DNA of 5,196 bases from Endomicrobium sp. (GCA_031278115.1 JAITKZ010000093.1:1-5196); one strand, 5' to 3'; positions 1 through 4,581 are shown, counted from the first letter of the stretch. Notes: generated by a model not told the origin, from the letters alone. A program made the numbers and translations.

Positions 1-126
1 GCTATGACAAACATTATTCCTATAGACGCTAAGATAAATACTGTAAAAGAAGGTCTTAAATCGGTAGAAGAAAATATTGGATATGATGTCATTATGCTGG
101 GTATAGGATATAAGTTCGCCATTTAG
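1..126 (+). CDS. C-terminal end of an unidentified protein (5' partial)
   Basis: Frame 1 is open from the first base to a TAG stop at 124-126 and encodes 41 residues, so the gene begins outside the window. The tail mixes a polar, probably helical stretch (KINTVKEGLKSVEENI) with a short hydrophobic strand ending GIGYKFAI. Alternating glycine and aromatic residues near the C-terminus resemble the last strand of some outer-membrane beta-barrels, but those normally end exactly on F or W, and here two residues follow the F. I do not recognise the family. The frame has good codon texture and no competing frame, so a real gene end is likely. A new promoter and a toxin-antitoxin operon begin about 50 bases downstream, so it is probably not cotranscribed by design with what follows. 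Confidence 0.55.
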   Translation, partial: AMTNIIPIDAKINTVKEGLKSVEENIGYDVIMLGIGYKFAI

Positions 127-175
127 TCATTTTTGTCTTTTTAGTAAATCCAATATTGTGGTACATTATAATTGA

Positions 176-204
176 TTGACAAATTGTTGAATATATGCAA
201 CAAT
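176..204 (+). promoter_or_regulatory. Promoter of the toxin-antitoxin operon
   Basis: A perfect TTGACA at 176-181 is followed, after 17 bases, by AACAAT at 199-204, which matches 4 of 6 positions of the -10 consensus. Transcription would begin near 211, leaving a short leader before the purine-rich Shine-Dalgarno (AGAAAGGA, 218-225) and the ATG at 233. A perfect TATAAT also lies at 167-172 but has no acceptable -35 at the right distance. Which -10 is used is uncertain. Confidence 0.5.
183..204. promoter_or_regulatory. Inverted-repeat operator candidate in the toxin-antitoxin promoter
   Basis: ATTGTTG (183-189) and CAACAAT (198-204) form a perfect 7-bp inverted repeat around an 8-base AT spacer. 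It fills the promoter spacer and covers the proposed -10 hexamer. The XRE-type antitoxin of this family normally represses its own operon by binding such a site, so this is the natural candidate operator. The assignment rests on position and symmetry only. Confidence 0.5.
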
Positions 205-232
205 AATTAAAAGTAAGAGAAAGGAAAAAGTA

Positions 233-537
233 ATGATAACAGTTAAGTTTTTGCCAATTTTTAAGAAATGGTTTAAAAACAAACAAAAGAAGTACGCAAA
301 GAAATAATAGTCACACTAAATAGGACTAGTCAAGGCAATACCTCAAGTTTAAAAACCCTAAGAGCTGGCATAACAGAAATTAAAATACATTTTGGAGCAG
401 GAATAAGGATATACCTTGTAAAAGAAAATGATGTTTTTTATTTGATTTTGTGGGGAAGAACGGATAAGAAAAACCAACGGGAAGATATAGAGAAAGCAAT
501 AAAAATAAAACAATTTATGGAGGCAAACAAAAAATGA
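233..537 (+). pseudogene. RelE-superfamily addiction-module toxin (HigB / Gp49-like), frameshifted
   Basis: The gene begins with ATG 233 behind a purine-rich ribosome site. It reads MITVKFLPIFKKWFKNKQ and then meets TAA at 305. Frame 1 continues the protein from about 286 to TGA 535-537, including LKTLRAGITEIKIHFGAGIR, IYLVKENDVFYLILWGR and a charged C-terminal helix (REDIEKAIKI). This is the layout of the 'addiction module killer protein' family (TIGR02683 / COG3657): an N-terminal F..W helix, the G(V/I).E.(K/R)I..G.G.R.Y core strands, then a W/C-G hydrophobic strand and an R-rich tail. Restoring one A in the A-run at 285-288 joins the two parts into about 101 residues, the normal family length. 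Members are ribosome-associated mRNA interferases. The TGA overlaps the antitoxin ATG (534-536). As sequenced, only a 24-residue fragment would be made, so the toxin should be inactive unless slippage restores it. Confidence 0.8.
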
Positions 538-891
538 AAAAAAACAGAGAAAATTGATTTTGAAATAACCCCTGAAGACGTAAAAATTCCGAAAGAAGAT
601 TTTGCGGAGTATTACGCAAATTTCTTAAAGAAGCGTCCCGGTGAATTGAAGAGTTACAAAAAGCATATAATCCAAGAGTATAACAAGACAAGGGACGTAG
701 CATTATTTTTAGAGGGGTTAAAGATTGTTGCAAAAGCGGAGGGAAATGTTTCTAAACTTGCAAAAAATACGGGGATGGACAGAACAAGCATTTACAAATT
801 ATCAAGAAAGGCTAATCCATCGTTTTGTACAATCGTAGCGCTTGCGCGCAATTTGGGAATGGACTTTAGATTAAGCGTAGCGTCAAAATAA
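534..891 (+). pseudogene. XRE-type addiction-module antidote (HigA-like), frameshifted at its start
   Basis: ATG 534 overlaps the toxin stop as ATGA, the usual toxin-first arrangement. The ATG is followed by eight A (537-544) and meets TGA at 555-557. With seven A the frame would read MKKTEKIDFEITPEDVKIPK and continue unbroken to TAA 889-891, giving about 118 residues. The C-terminal 65 residues carry the hallmarks of TIGR02684 / COG3636 antidotes: a lead-in helix DVALFLEGLKIVAKAEGN, the helix-turn-helix SKLAKNTGMDRTSIYKLSRK, then NPSFCTIVALARNLGMDFRL before the end. It would neutralise the upstream toxin and repress the operon. The N-terminal arm is somewhat longer than in compact members. 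A TTG at 646 could start an 81-residue version that keeps the whole helix-turn-helix, but I see no Shine-Dalgarno there. The single lesion is the extra A. Confidence 0.78.
537..544 (+). repeat. A8 homopolymer at the antitoxin frameshift
   Basis: Eight consecutive A directly follow the antitoxin ATG. Seven would keep the ATG in frame with the conserved antidote domain. Runs of this length are known sites of transcriptional slippage and of sequencing error, so the tract could be a mutation, a switch or an artefact. Confidence 0.8.
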
Positions 892-930
892 AAAGTAGTA
901 CAAGAGAAGCTGAAAAAAAAGTTATGAGAT

Positions 931-971
931 ACTATATAGTCTTGAGAAAAAGTAAAACGTTCATTATAATG
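931..971. promoter_or_regulatory. Pair of 10-bp palindromes flanking the Phd/YefM promoter
   Basis: ACTATATAGT (931-940) and CATTATAATG (962-971) are each perfect palindromes. Their centres are 31 bp apart, about three helical turns. The first sits just upstream of the -35 and the second covers the -10. Phd/YefM antitoxins bind palindromes in their own promoters, so these are plausible operators. AT-rich DNA produces such palindromes by chance fairly often, so support is modest. Confidence 0.3.
942..970 (+). promoter_or_regulatory. Sigma70-type promoter of the Phd/YefM-type antitoxin
   Basis: TTGAGA (942-947) and a perfect TATAAT (965-970) are separated by exactly 17 bases. Transcription should start near 977, about 29 bases before the ATG at 1006, which has a strong GGAGGG Shine-Dalgarno at 995-1000. 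The promoter begins 50 bases after the preceding antitoxin stop, so this is an independent transcription unit. Confidence 0.72.
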
Positions 972-1005
972 TATATGTAACCTATTGAAATGATGGAGGG
1001 CTGTT

Positions 1006-1229
1006 ATGACAATACTTGGAGCAACGCAAGTTAGGAAATAATTTTTTTATGATGTTAAATGTCTGCCTAAACTATAACGAACCTATAAATATCGCTACCA
1101 AAAAAGGAAATGTTGTGTTAATGAGAGAAGAAGAATATAGAAGAATATAAAGGTTGGAAAGCGACATTGGAGTTATGTAGCGTTGACGGCATTAAAGTTA
1201 TGCTTTTTAAGAGGATACATTACTGTTGA
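1006..1229 (+). pseudogene. Phd/YefM-family antitoxin, broken twice
   Basis: ATG 1006 sits 5 bases after GGAGGG. The frame reads MTILGATQVRK and stops at TAA 1039. Dropping one A from 1036-1038 gives VRNNFFMMLN, then CLNYNEPINIATKKGNVVLM and REEEY, which is the Phd/YefM dimerisation and DNA-binding domain: ATxxR.N, EPI.I..K.GN.VL.....Y. A second stop at 1148 follows a perfect 10-bp tandem duplication (1129-1138 and 1139-1148). Removing one copy joins the frame to KGWKATLELCSVDGIKVM, corresponding to the family's ETLYLLSIPGM helix, ending at TGA 1227. The repaired product is about 70 residues, a little short of the usual 80-90. Such antitoxins pair with a YoeB/Txe- or Doc-type toxin encoded immediately downstream. 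None is recognisable here, so this is an orphan remnant. Confidence 0.75.
1129..1148 (+). repeat. 10-bp perfect tandem duplication inside the antitoxin gene
   Basis: AGAAGAATAT occurs twice head to tail. Ten bases shift the frame by one, creating the TAA at 1148-1150. Collapsing it to one copy restores the downstream antitoxin frame, so the duplication itself is the inactivating lesion. Confidence 0.85.
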
Positions 1230-1388
1230 AATCAATTCTTCTTCAGATTTCAATTCTAACCCAACAACTTCTAAAACGGTGTACTACAAGCCATTGACAA
1301 CAAAAGAATTTTAAATTAATAATACTGAAAATATTGTTTTTGTCTCGTCTTTGCCAACAAAGAATATGCTTATGAACTATTACAAAAT
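1230..1388. other. Unassigned stretch between the antitoxin remnant and the tRNA promoter
   Basis: A frame-1 open stretch from 1141 to the TAA at 1312-1314 contains VEINSSSDFNSNPTTSKTVY, and a second short frame near 1340-1400 reads FANKEYAYELLQNLD. Neither has an ATG with a ribosome site and neither matches a family I know. The place where a partner toxin would be expected shows no RelE, YoeB or Doc signature. It is most likely decayed sequence. Confidence 0.3.
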
Positions 1389-1418
1389 TTGGATATTTTT
1401 TTAATCTTCTGCTATAAT
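1389..1418 (+). promoter_or_regulatory. Promoter of tRNA-Gln (extended -10)
   Basis: TGC precedes a perfect TATAAT at 1413-1418, making an extended -10 element. TTGGAT at 1389-1394 is a partial -35 at an 18-base spacing. Transcription would start near 1425 and give a leader of about 18 bases before the tRNA. Confidence 0.6.
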
Positions 1419-1442
1419 ATCTGTTACACTAATCAATTTAAT

Positions 1443-1518
1443 TGCCCGATGGTGTAATTGGTAACACGTCTGCCTCTGGAGCAGAAGTTTCCTGGTTCGA
1501 GTCCAGGTCGGGCAGCCA
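1443..1518 (+). tRNA. tRNA-Gln (anticodon CTG), CCA encoded
   Basis: The sequence folds into a complete 76-base cloverleaf. The acceptor stem TGCCCGA (1443-1449) pairs with TCGGGCA (1508-1514), followed by discriminator G and an encoded CCA (1516-1518). The D-arm is GTGT/ACAC around an AATTGGTA loop. The anticodon stem is TCTGC/GCAGA with loop CTCTGGA, giving anticodon CTG, which reads glutamine CAG. The variable loop is AGTTT, and the T-arm is CCTGG/CCAGG with TTCGAGT. The weak U1-A72 pair and G73 are identity elements known for glutaminyl-tRNA synthetase in E. coli, which agrees with the anticodon. No U-rich terminator hairpin directly follows. Confidence 0.96.
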
Positions 1519-1543
1519 ATCTGAATACCTTTTAAAATTCAAC

Positions 1544-1565
1544 TGAGTATATCTTGAGTATATCT
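1544..1565 (+). repeat. 11-bp perfect tandem repeat downstream of tRNA-Gln
   Basis: TGAGTATATCT is repeated twice without a gap (1544-1554, 1555-1565), starting 26 bases after the tRNA. It is in non-coding sequence, and no function can be read from it. It is the second short tandem duplication of about one helical turn in the window. Confidence 0.7.
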
Positions 1566-1602
1566 TTTATTAAGTCCTACCACCAAAAAGGAAAATATTT
1601 AG

Positions 1603-1854
1603 CTATTTCTAACTTATCATAAAGTTATAAATCTCTACAATAAAATAACTTTTTATACAAACCCTCCCTACCAAAAAATACTAAAACGACATATTGCTAG
1701 TTACTATGTACTAGATAACTACTTCTTTTTAAATAATCTCTCAGACGACAACATTAAGTTAGATTCCATTCCCTCTGCCTACTTTAGCTTTTTGGCAACA
1801 GTTGACAATTCTGTTCTCATTATAGCTATGGAGATTCTTTTTCTTAATTCCTAA
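1603..1854 (+). other. Start-less open frame, possible gene remnant
   Basis: Frame 1 is free of stops for 83 codons between TAG 1600 and TAA 1852. It encodes sequence such as NPPYQKILKRHIASYYVLDN and SIPSAYFSFLATVDNSVLI. With the high AT content, a run this long is not expected often by chance, and the composition is protein-like. There is no ATG near the 5' end, no Shine-Dalgarno, and I recognise no family. It may be the middle or end of a decayed gene, or chance. The opposite strand over the same bases is interrupted by stops in all frames I read. Confidence 0.2.
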
Positions 1855-1899
1855 CTTATCTCGGATAAACAACCTATTTAAAGTTAAAAAAGTTAAATC

Positions 1900-1940
1900 T
1901 TTTTGATATTACCACTACTGGTAGTTTTATATATCAAAAA
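1900..1940. other. Imperfect stem-loop in the tRNA-kinase intergenic region
   Basis: TTTTTGATAT (1900-1909) pairs with ATATCAAAAA (1931-1940). Directly inside it, TACCA (1910-1914) pairs with TGGTA (1919-1923) around CTAC, leaving a 7-base bulge. This is the only sizeable structure in the stretch from 1519 to 2024 apart from the tandem repeat and the open frame. It could end transcription on either strand or be a remnant; nothing shows which. Confidence 0.3.
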
Positions 1941-2024
1941 AATTCAAAGAGATGAATTCTTTTGAGTTTTTTACTCTTATTTCCTACTTTAATAAAGTTA
2001 TATTTTTAATATTTTTACAAAAAA

Positions 2025-2054
2025 TTTACAAAAATAAAAATTAACATATATAAA
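2025..2054 (+). promoter_or_regulatory. Promoter of the ROK kinase gene
   Basis: TTTACA (2025-2030, 5 of 6) is followed by TATATA at 2047-2052 (16-base spacer) or TATAAA at 2049-2054 (18-base spacer). The expected start is near 2060, about 30 bases before a strong AAGGAGGG site at 2091-2098. The surroundings are extremely AT-rich, so chance resemblance is possible, but position and spacing fit. Confidence 0.5.
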
Positions 2055-2106
2055 TTTTTGTATTAAAAAGATGACATGTAAAGATTCTGCAAGGAGGGTA
2101 TATTTT

Positions 2107-2298
2107 ATGAACTGGATAAGAAAGAAAGTTATGTGTAATGTAGGAGGTATTATGTCAATAATGAAAAAACTAATTTCAATTGTTTGTTGTTTATCTTTGC
2201 GCTGTTGTGGTGTCTTGGCTGATATTGATAGTTCTGGTAAAAAAAATATCAGAAGAAGAACTGTATCTAGGTATAGACATAGGTGGAACATCTATTAA
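2107..2298 (+). other. Well-initiated short frame overlapping the kinase start; probable displaced N-terminus
   Basis: ATG 2107 lies 8 bases after AAGGAGGG, an ideal start. The same frame has a second start, ATG 2152, 4 bases after AGGAGG (2142-2147), then ATG 2161. It encodes MNWIRKKVMCNVGGIMSIMK, a hydrophobic cysteine-rich stretch KLISIVCCLSLRCCGVLA, and a basic tail, ending at TAA 2296. The tail (RRRTVSRYRHRW) is simply the kinase coding sequence read in the wrong frame. At 2239-2246 there are eight A. With seven, this frame would join the kinase at KKISEEELYLGIDIGGT. I therefore read it as the frameshifted front of the kinase gene rather than a separate protein. A small upstream leader peptide is the alternative. 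Confidence 0.45.
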
Positions 2299-3232
2299 AA
2301 TAGGAATTTTCACATCTAAAGGAAAAAGATTAGAAGAAAGAACAATTTTGACTGATCCAAATGCAAGCCCTCAAGAGGTTGTAAAATCTATAACAAAAGA
2401 AGCAACTAAGTTTGAACATTACTCAAAAATTAAGAGTATCGGCGTTGGAATGCCAGGAGATATAGACTCCGATAATGGAATTGTACGCTTTTCGCCTAAT
2501 CTCCTTAAATGGAAAAACATACATCTAAAAGATTTATTAGAGACAAGTATGGATAAAAATGTCTATATAGATAATGATGCAAATGTTGCTACTCTTGGAG
2601 CTTTTTATCTTGACGCAGATGGTAAAGCTACAAACTTGGCATGTGTTACACTTGGAACTGGTATAGGTGGAGGGCTTGTTTTCAACAAAAAACTTTATAG
2701 AGGCTCAAGCGGAAGTGCAGGAGAAGTAGGTCATATTACAATTGAACAGGAAGGACCAAAATGCAATTGTGGTAATAACGGCTGTATAGAAGCCTTTATA
2801 GGGCTACGTTATTTCAGAAAATATGCCCAAGAGTATTTGAGAAATAATCCATCCAAGATAATAAATGAACTTTCAAATGGAGATCTGTCTCAGATAAATG
2901 GACAGGTATTGTTTGCTGCTGCCGAAAGAGGTGATGAAATTGCTGAAAAAATGTGGGTGTATTATGGAGAAAAACTTGGAATTTTGCTTGCCAATATTAT
3001 AAATTTTGCGAACCCAGGCACTATTGTTCTTTGTGGAGGCATGAGCAAATCAAGTAAGTATTTTGTGCCATCTGTATTAAAAGAAGTTAAAAATAGAGCA
3101 TTTAAATCTGCAGTTAAGACTTGCAAGATTGTAGTTTCTCAACATACAGATGAGCTCGGACTATTAGGTGCTGCAATGCTTGCTAAAGAAGGAACGACAA
3201 ACAATGCTGACTTTGATAGGAATGGTTTATAG
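2180..3232 (+). CDS. ROK-family sugar kinase, probably glucokinase; start uncertain
   Basis: This would be an ATP-dependent cytoplasmic sugar kinase, most likely converting glucose to glucose-6-phosphate. Numbering from TTG 2180: the phosphate-1 loop GIDIGGT is at 31-37, GVGMPG at 88-93, the catalytic Asp in DNDAN (131-135, D133), and the phosphate-2 loop LGTGIGGG at 158-165. The ROK zinc site follows, with GH at 184-185 and CNCGNNGC at 195-202 then E204, and the adenosine motif NPGTIVLCGGM after that. From LYLGID to the stop is about 320 residues, the normal ROK length, so the body is complete. The start is odd. No ATG exists in this frame upstream of LYLGID, only TTG, GTG or CTG without a Shine-Dalgarno. 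The strong ribosome sites and ATGs at 2107 and 2152 are in another frame, separated by an A8 run (2239-2246). The hydrophobic 5' codons may not be translated. N-acetylglucosamine or N-acetylmannosamine kinase is possible. Confidence 0.85.
   Translation: MFVVYLCAVVVSWLILIVLVKKISEEELYLGIDIGGTSIKIGIFTSKGKRLEERTILTDPNASPQEVVKSITKEATKFEHYSKIKSIGVGMPGDIDSDNGIVRFSPNLLKWKNIHLKDLLETSMDKNVYIDNDANVATLGAFYLDADGKATNLACVTLGTGIGGGLVFNKKLYRGSSGSAGEVGHITIEQEGPKCNCGNNGCIEAFIGLRYFRKYAQEYLRNNPSKIINELSNGDLSQINGQVLFAAAERGDEIAEKMWVYYGEKLGILLANIINFANPGTIVLCGGMSKSSKYFVPSVLKEVKNRAFKSAVKTCKIVVSQHTDELGLLGAAMLAKEGTTNNADFDRNGL
2239..2246 (+). repeat. A8 homopolymer between the ribosome site frame and the kinase frame
   Basis: Eight A lie where seven would fuse the well-initiated frame (ATG 2107 or 2152) to the ROK domain as GKKISEEEL. 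The defect has the same tract length and the same direction as the one at the antitoxin start. Confidence 0.75.
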
Positions 3233-3247
3233 ATAGTTGTCTCTCTC

Positions 3248-3278
3248 CACAACCTTCTGCGGTATGCAGAAGGTTGTG
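3248..3278. terminator. Strong stem-loop between convergent genes, likely bidirectional terminator
   Basis: CACAACCTTCTGC (3248-3260) and GCAGAAGGTTGTG (3266-3278) form a perfect 13-bp stem with the 5-base loop GGTAT. It sits in the 60-base gap between the kinase stop (3232) and the stop of the minus-strand dehydrogenase (3293). Neither side carries a clear U-tract, so it is not a textbook intrinsic terminator. Transcript-end protection or factor-assisted termination is also possible. Confidence 0.75.
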
Positions 3279-3292
3279 AGGTTAGAATATCT

Positions 3293-4371
3293 TTATTTAA
3301 TATATTCGTTTAGAGATTTTGTTCTGTATTGTAGCGTTGGCATTTTATCCGTAGTTACATAACCTGGATTGGCATTTATAACATCAGGAATTCTGCCGAC
3401 TATAGTCGCGCAAGTAAGCTCTACTGTAGCAGGTCTGTTGATTAACACTTCAGTATCAGGCTCTCCTTGTATTATCCAATCGTTTTGGTCAAACTCTTCT
3501 GGAGCATAAACTTTTCCTATACATTCAGATTCTATCGTTATTCCTTCTTTTGTTTCTGTGGTAACAACTGCAGACATACCAGTAGCATTTCCAGCTTTTA
3601 CCGTCATTTGTAATGTTGAACTTTTTAAATCTTTACTATATATTTGAGGAACAGTTTTTTGAGTTTGTCTTGTTACCGTAAGACCAAGTTTATCGCAAAG
3701 CCAGCCATTGACATTCCACATGTAAGACGGAAGATATTTTCCTGAATCTATAATCTTTTTTCTTTCCTCATCGCTTACTTTATCTACAGAAGCAATTTCT
3801 TTATCAAAAGTTTCCAAATCCAGTCCCGCTCCATGTGCTTTTGCCAAAGCTATACCATAATCTTCAACATTGTAGCTTGATTTACCTTTGATTTTTTTTA
3901 TTGTCTGAGTCGCCCCTGATAAAACGGCTATGAGATTTCCCCAGAAAACGTCTTGGTACCCAGAACCGCAAATTGTGCAATTATTTTTCTTAGCTAGAGA
4001 ATCTATTTCAGAAGTCAAAATAGGTGATGAGTTTTGCGGATAAAAAGCTTCTTCACAAGTAGATATTGCGTTGACACCAGTTTTAGCACATACTAAAAAT
4101 ACTTCTTTCAAATCTTGCATAAGGCTCATAGTTGTAATTATACATATATCAGGTTTATCAGCTTTAAAAACATTCTCGGCTTCTGCAGCATTTTTGACTT
4201 TAATGCCTTTTTTACCGCCCCCCCCATAATATCACCTATGTCTTTTCCTATAATTTCAGGATGAATATCAAATGCGACAGATATTTCTCCTCTTTTTTCA
4301 TAAACGTATCTCATAGTGTAAACCGACATCTTGCCACAGCCATATTGAGCAACTCTTACTTTCCTATCCAT
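3293..4371 (-). pseudogene. ord: 2,4-diaminopentanoate dehydrogenase-type oxidoreductase, frameshifted at a G8 run
   Basis: On the minus strand, ATG 4371 lies behind a strong AAGGAGGA site (4377-4384). The first 51 residues carry a Rossmann NAD(P) site (VAQYGCGKM, then VAFDIHPE) and end in IMGG. After eight G (complement of 4218-4225) that frame runs out of conserved sequence and stops near 4138. The next frame resumes with GKKGIKVKNAAEAENVF and runs to TAA 3293. It contains STCEEAFYP, GSGYQDVFWGNLIAVLSGAT, SSYNVEDYGIALAKAHGAG, LPSYMWNVNGWLCDKLGL and VELTCATIVGRIPDVINANP. I recognise this as the clostridial ornithine-fermentation dehydrogenase (Ord), which oxidatively deaminates 2,4-diaminopentanoate to 2-amino-4-oxopentanoate. 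It is often mis-annotated as dihydrodipicolinate reductase. Repaired, it is about 358-359 residues, close to the length I expect for the family. Nine or six G would restore the frame. No other lesion is visible, so the break is recent, phase-variable or an error. The exact substrate is inferred. Confidence 0.75.
4218..4225 (-). repeat. G8 homopolymer (C8 on the plus strand) at the dehydrogenase frameshift
   Basis: Eight C on the plus strand read as ATG plus seven more G on the coding strand, directly followed by CGGT. In sequence this AT-rich the run is a marked outlier. Its length leaves the dehydrogenase one base short (of nine) or two over (of six) for an open frame. Confidence 0.85.
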
Positions 4372-4408
4372 AAAAGTCCTCCTTTTTTTTAATACGATAA
4401 ATAAAAGG

Positions 4409-4420
4409 AAACGCGCGTTT
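4409..4420. promoter_or_regulatory. 12-bp palindrome upstream of the dehydrogenase gene, candidate operator
   Basis: AAACGCGCGTTT is a perfect palindrome whose CG-rich core stands out from the surrounding AT-rich DNA. It lies 38 bases upstream of the minus-strand ATG at 4371. A weak minus-strand promoter, TTGTAA (complement of 4419-4424) with a poor -10 near 4394-4401, would place the palindrome in its spacer. A regulator binding here would control the dehydrogenase. No protein partner can be named. Confidence 0.35.
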
Positions 4421-4581
4421 ACAACTTAAACTTAGATATATTGTATAAATTTTTAAATATATTTTCGTAGTTTTTTCATATTGACAGATACAATGTTTCA
4501 GTATGCTGTACATATTTCTATATATAATTATTATGCAATAGCCTAGAGACTATTTTATATCTAGTAGCTTATGGCTTCTGA

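Noticed and set aside
515..733. Minus-strand open frame over the antitoxin
   Set aside because: It is the shadow of a recognisable plus-strand antitoxin and shows no family signature or ribosome site.
1443..1565. tRNA-Gln 3' end as an integration (att) site for a mobile element
   Set aside because: No second copy of the tRNA end, integrase or other mobile-element gene is visible in the window.
2180..2245. A membrane-anchored glucokinase, because the kinase frame begins with a hydrophobic stretch followed by KK
   Set aside because: The hydrophobic codons come from T/G-rich DNA that is hydrophobic in more than one frame, there is no ATG or ribosome site for that frame, and ROK kinases are cytoplasmic. 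An untranslated or frameshifted 5' region is simpler.
1998..2291. Minus-strand open frame across the kinase promoter
   Set aside because: It has the lysine/phenylalanine-rich composition of translated AT-rich DNA, no ribosome site, and overlaps a plausible promoter and two plus-strand ribosome sites.
3293..4371. Two separate minus-strand genes (4138-4371 and 3293-4129)
   Set aside because: The two frames together make one continuous dehydrogenase; the conserved sequence in the second frame extends upstream of ATG 4129 to the G8 run, and that ATG has no ribosome site.
4481..4526. A further promoter from TTGACA (4481) and TATAAT (4521)
   Set aside because: The two hexamers are 34 bases apart and neither has a partner at a normal spacing.
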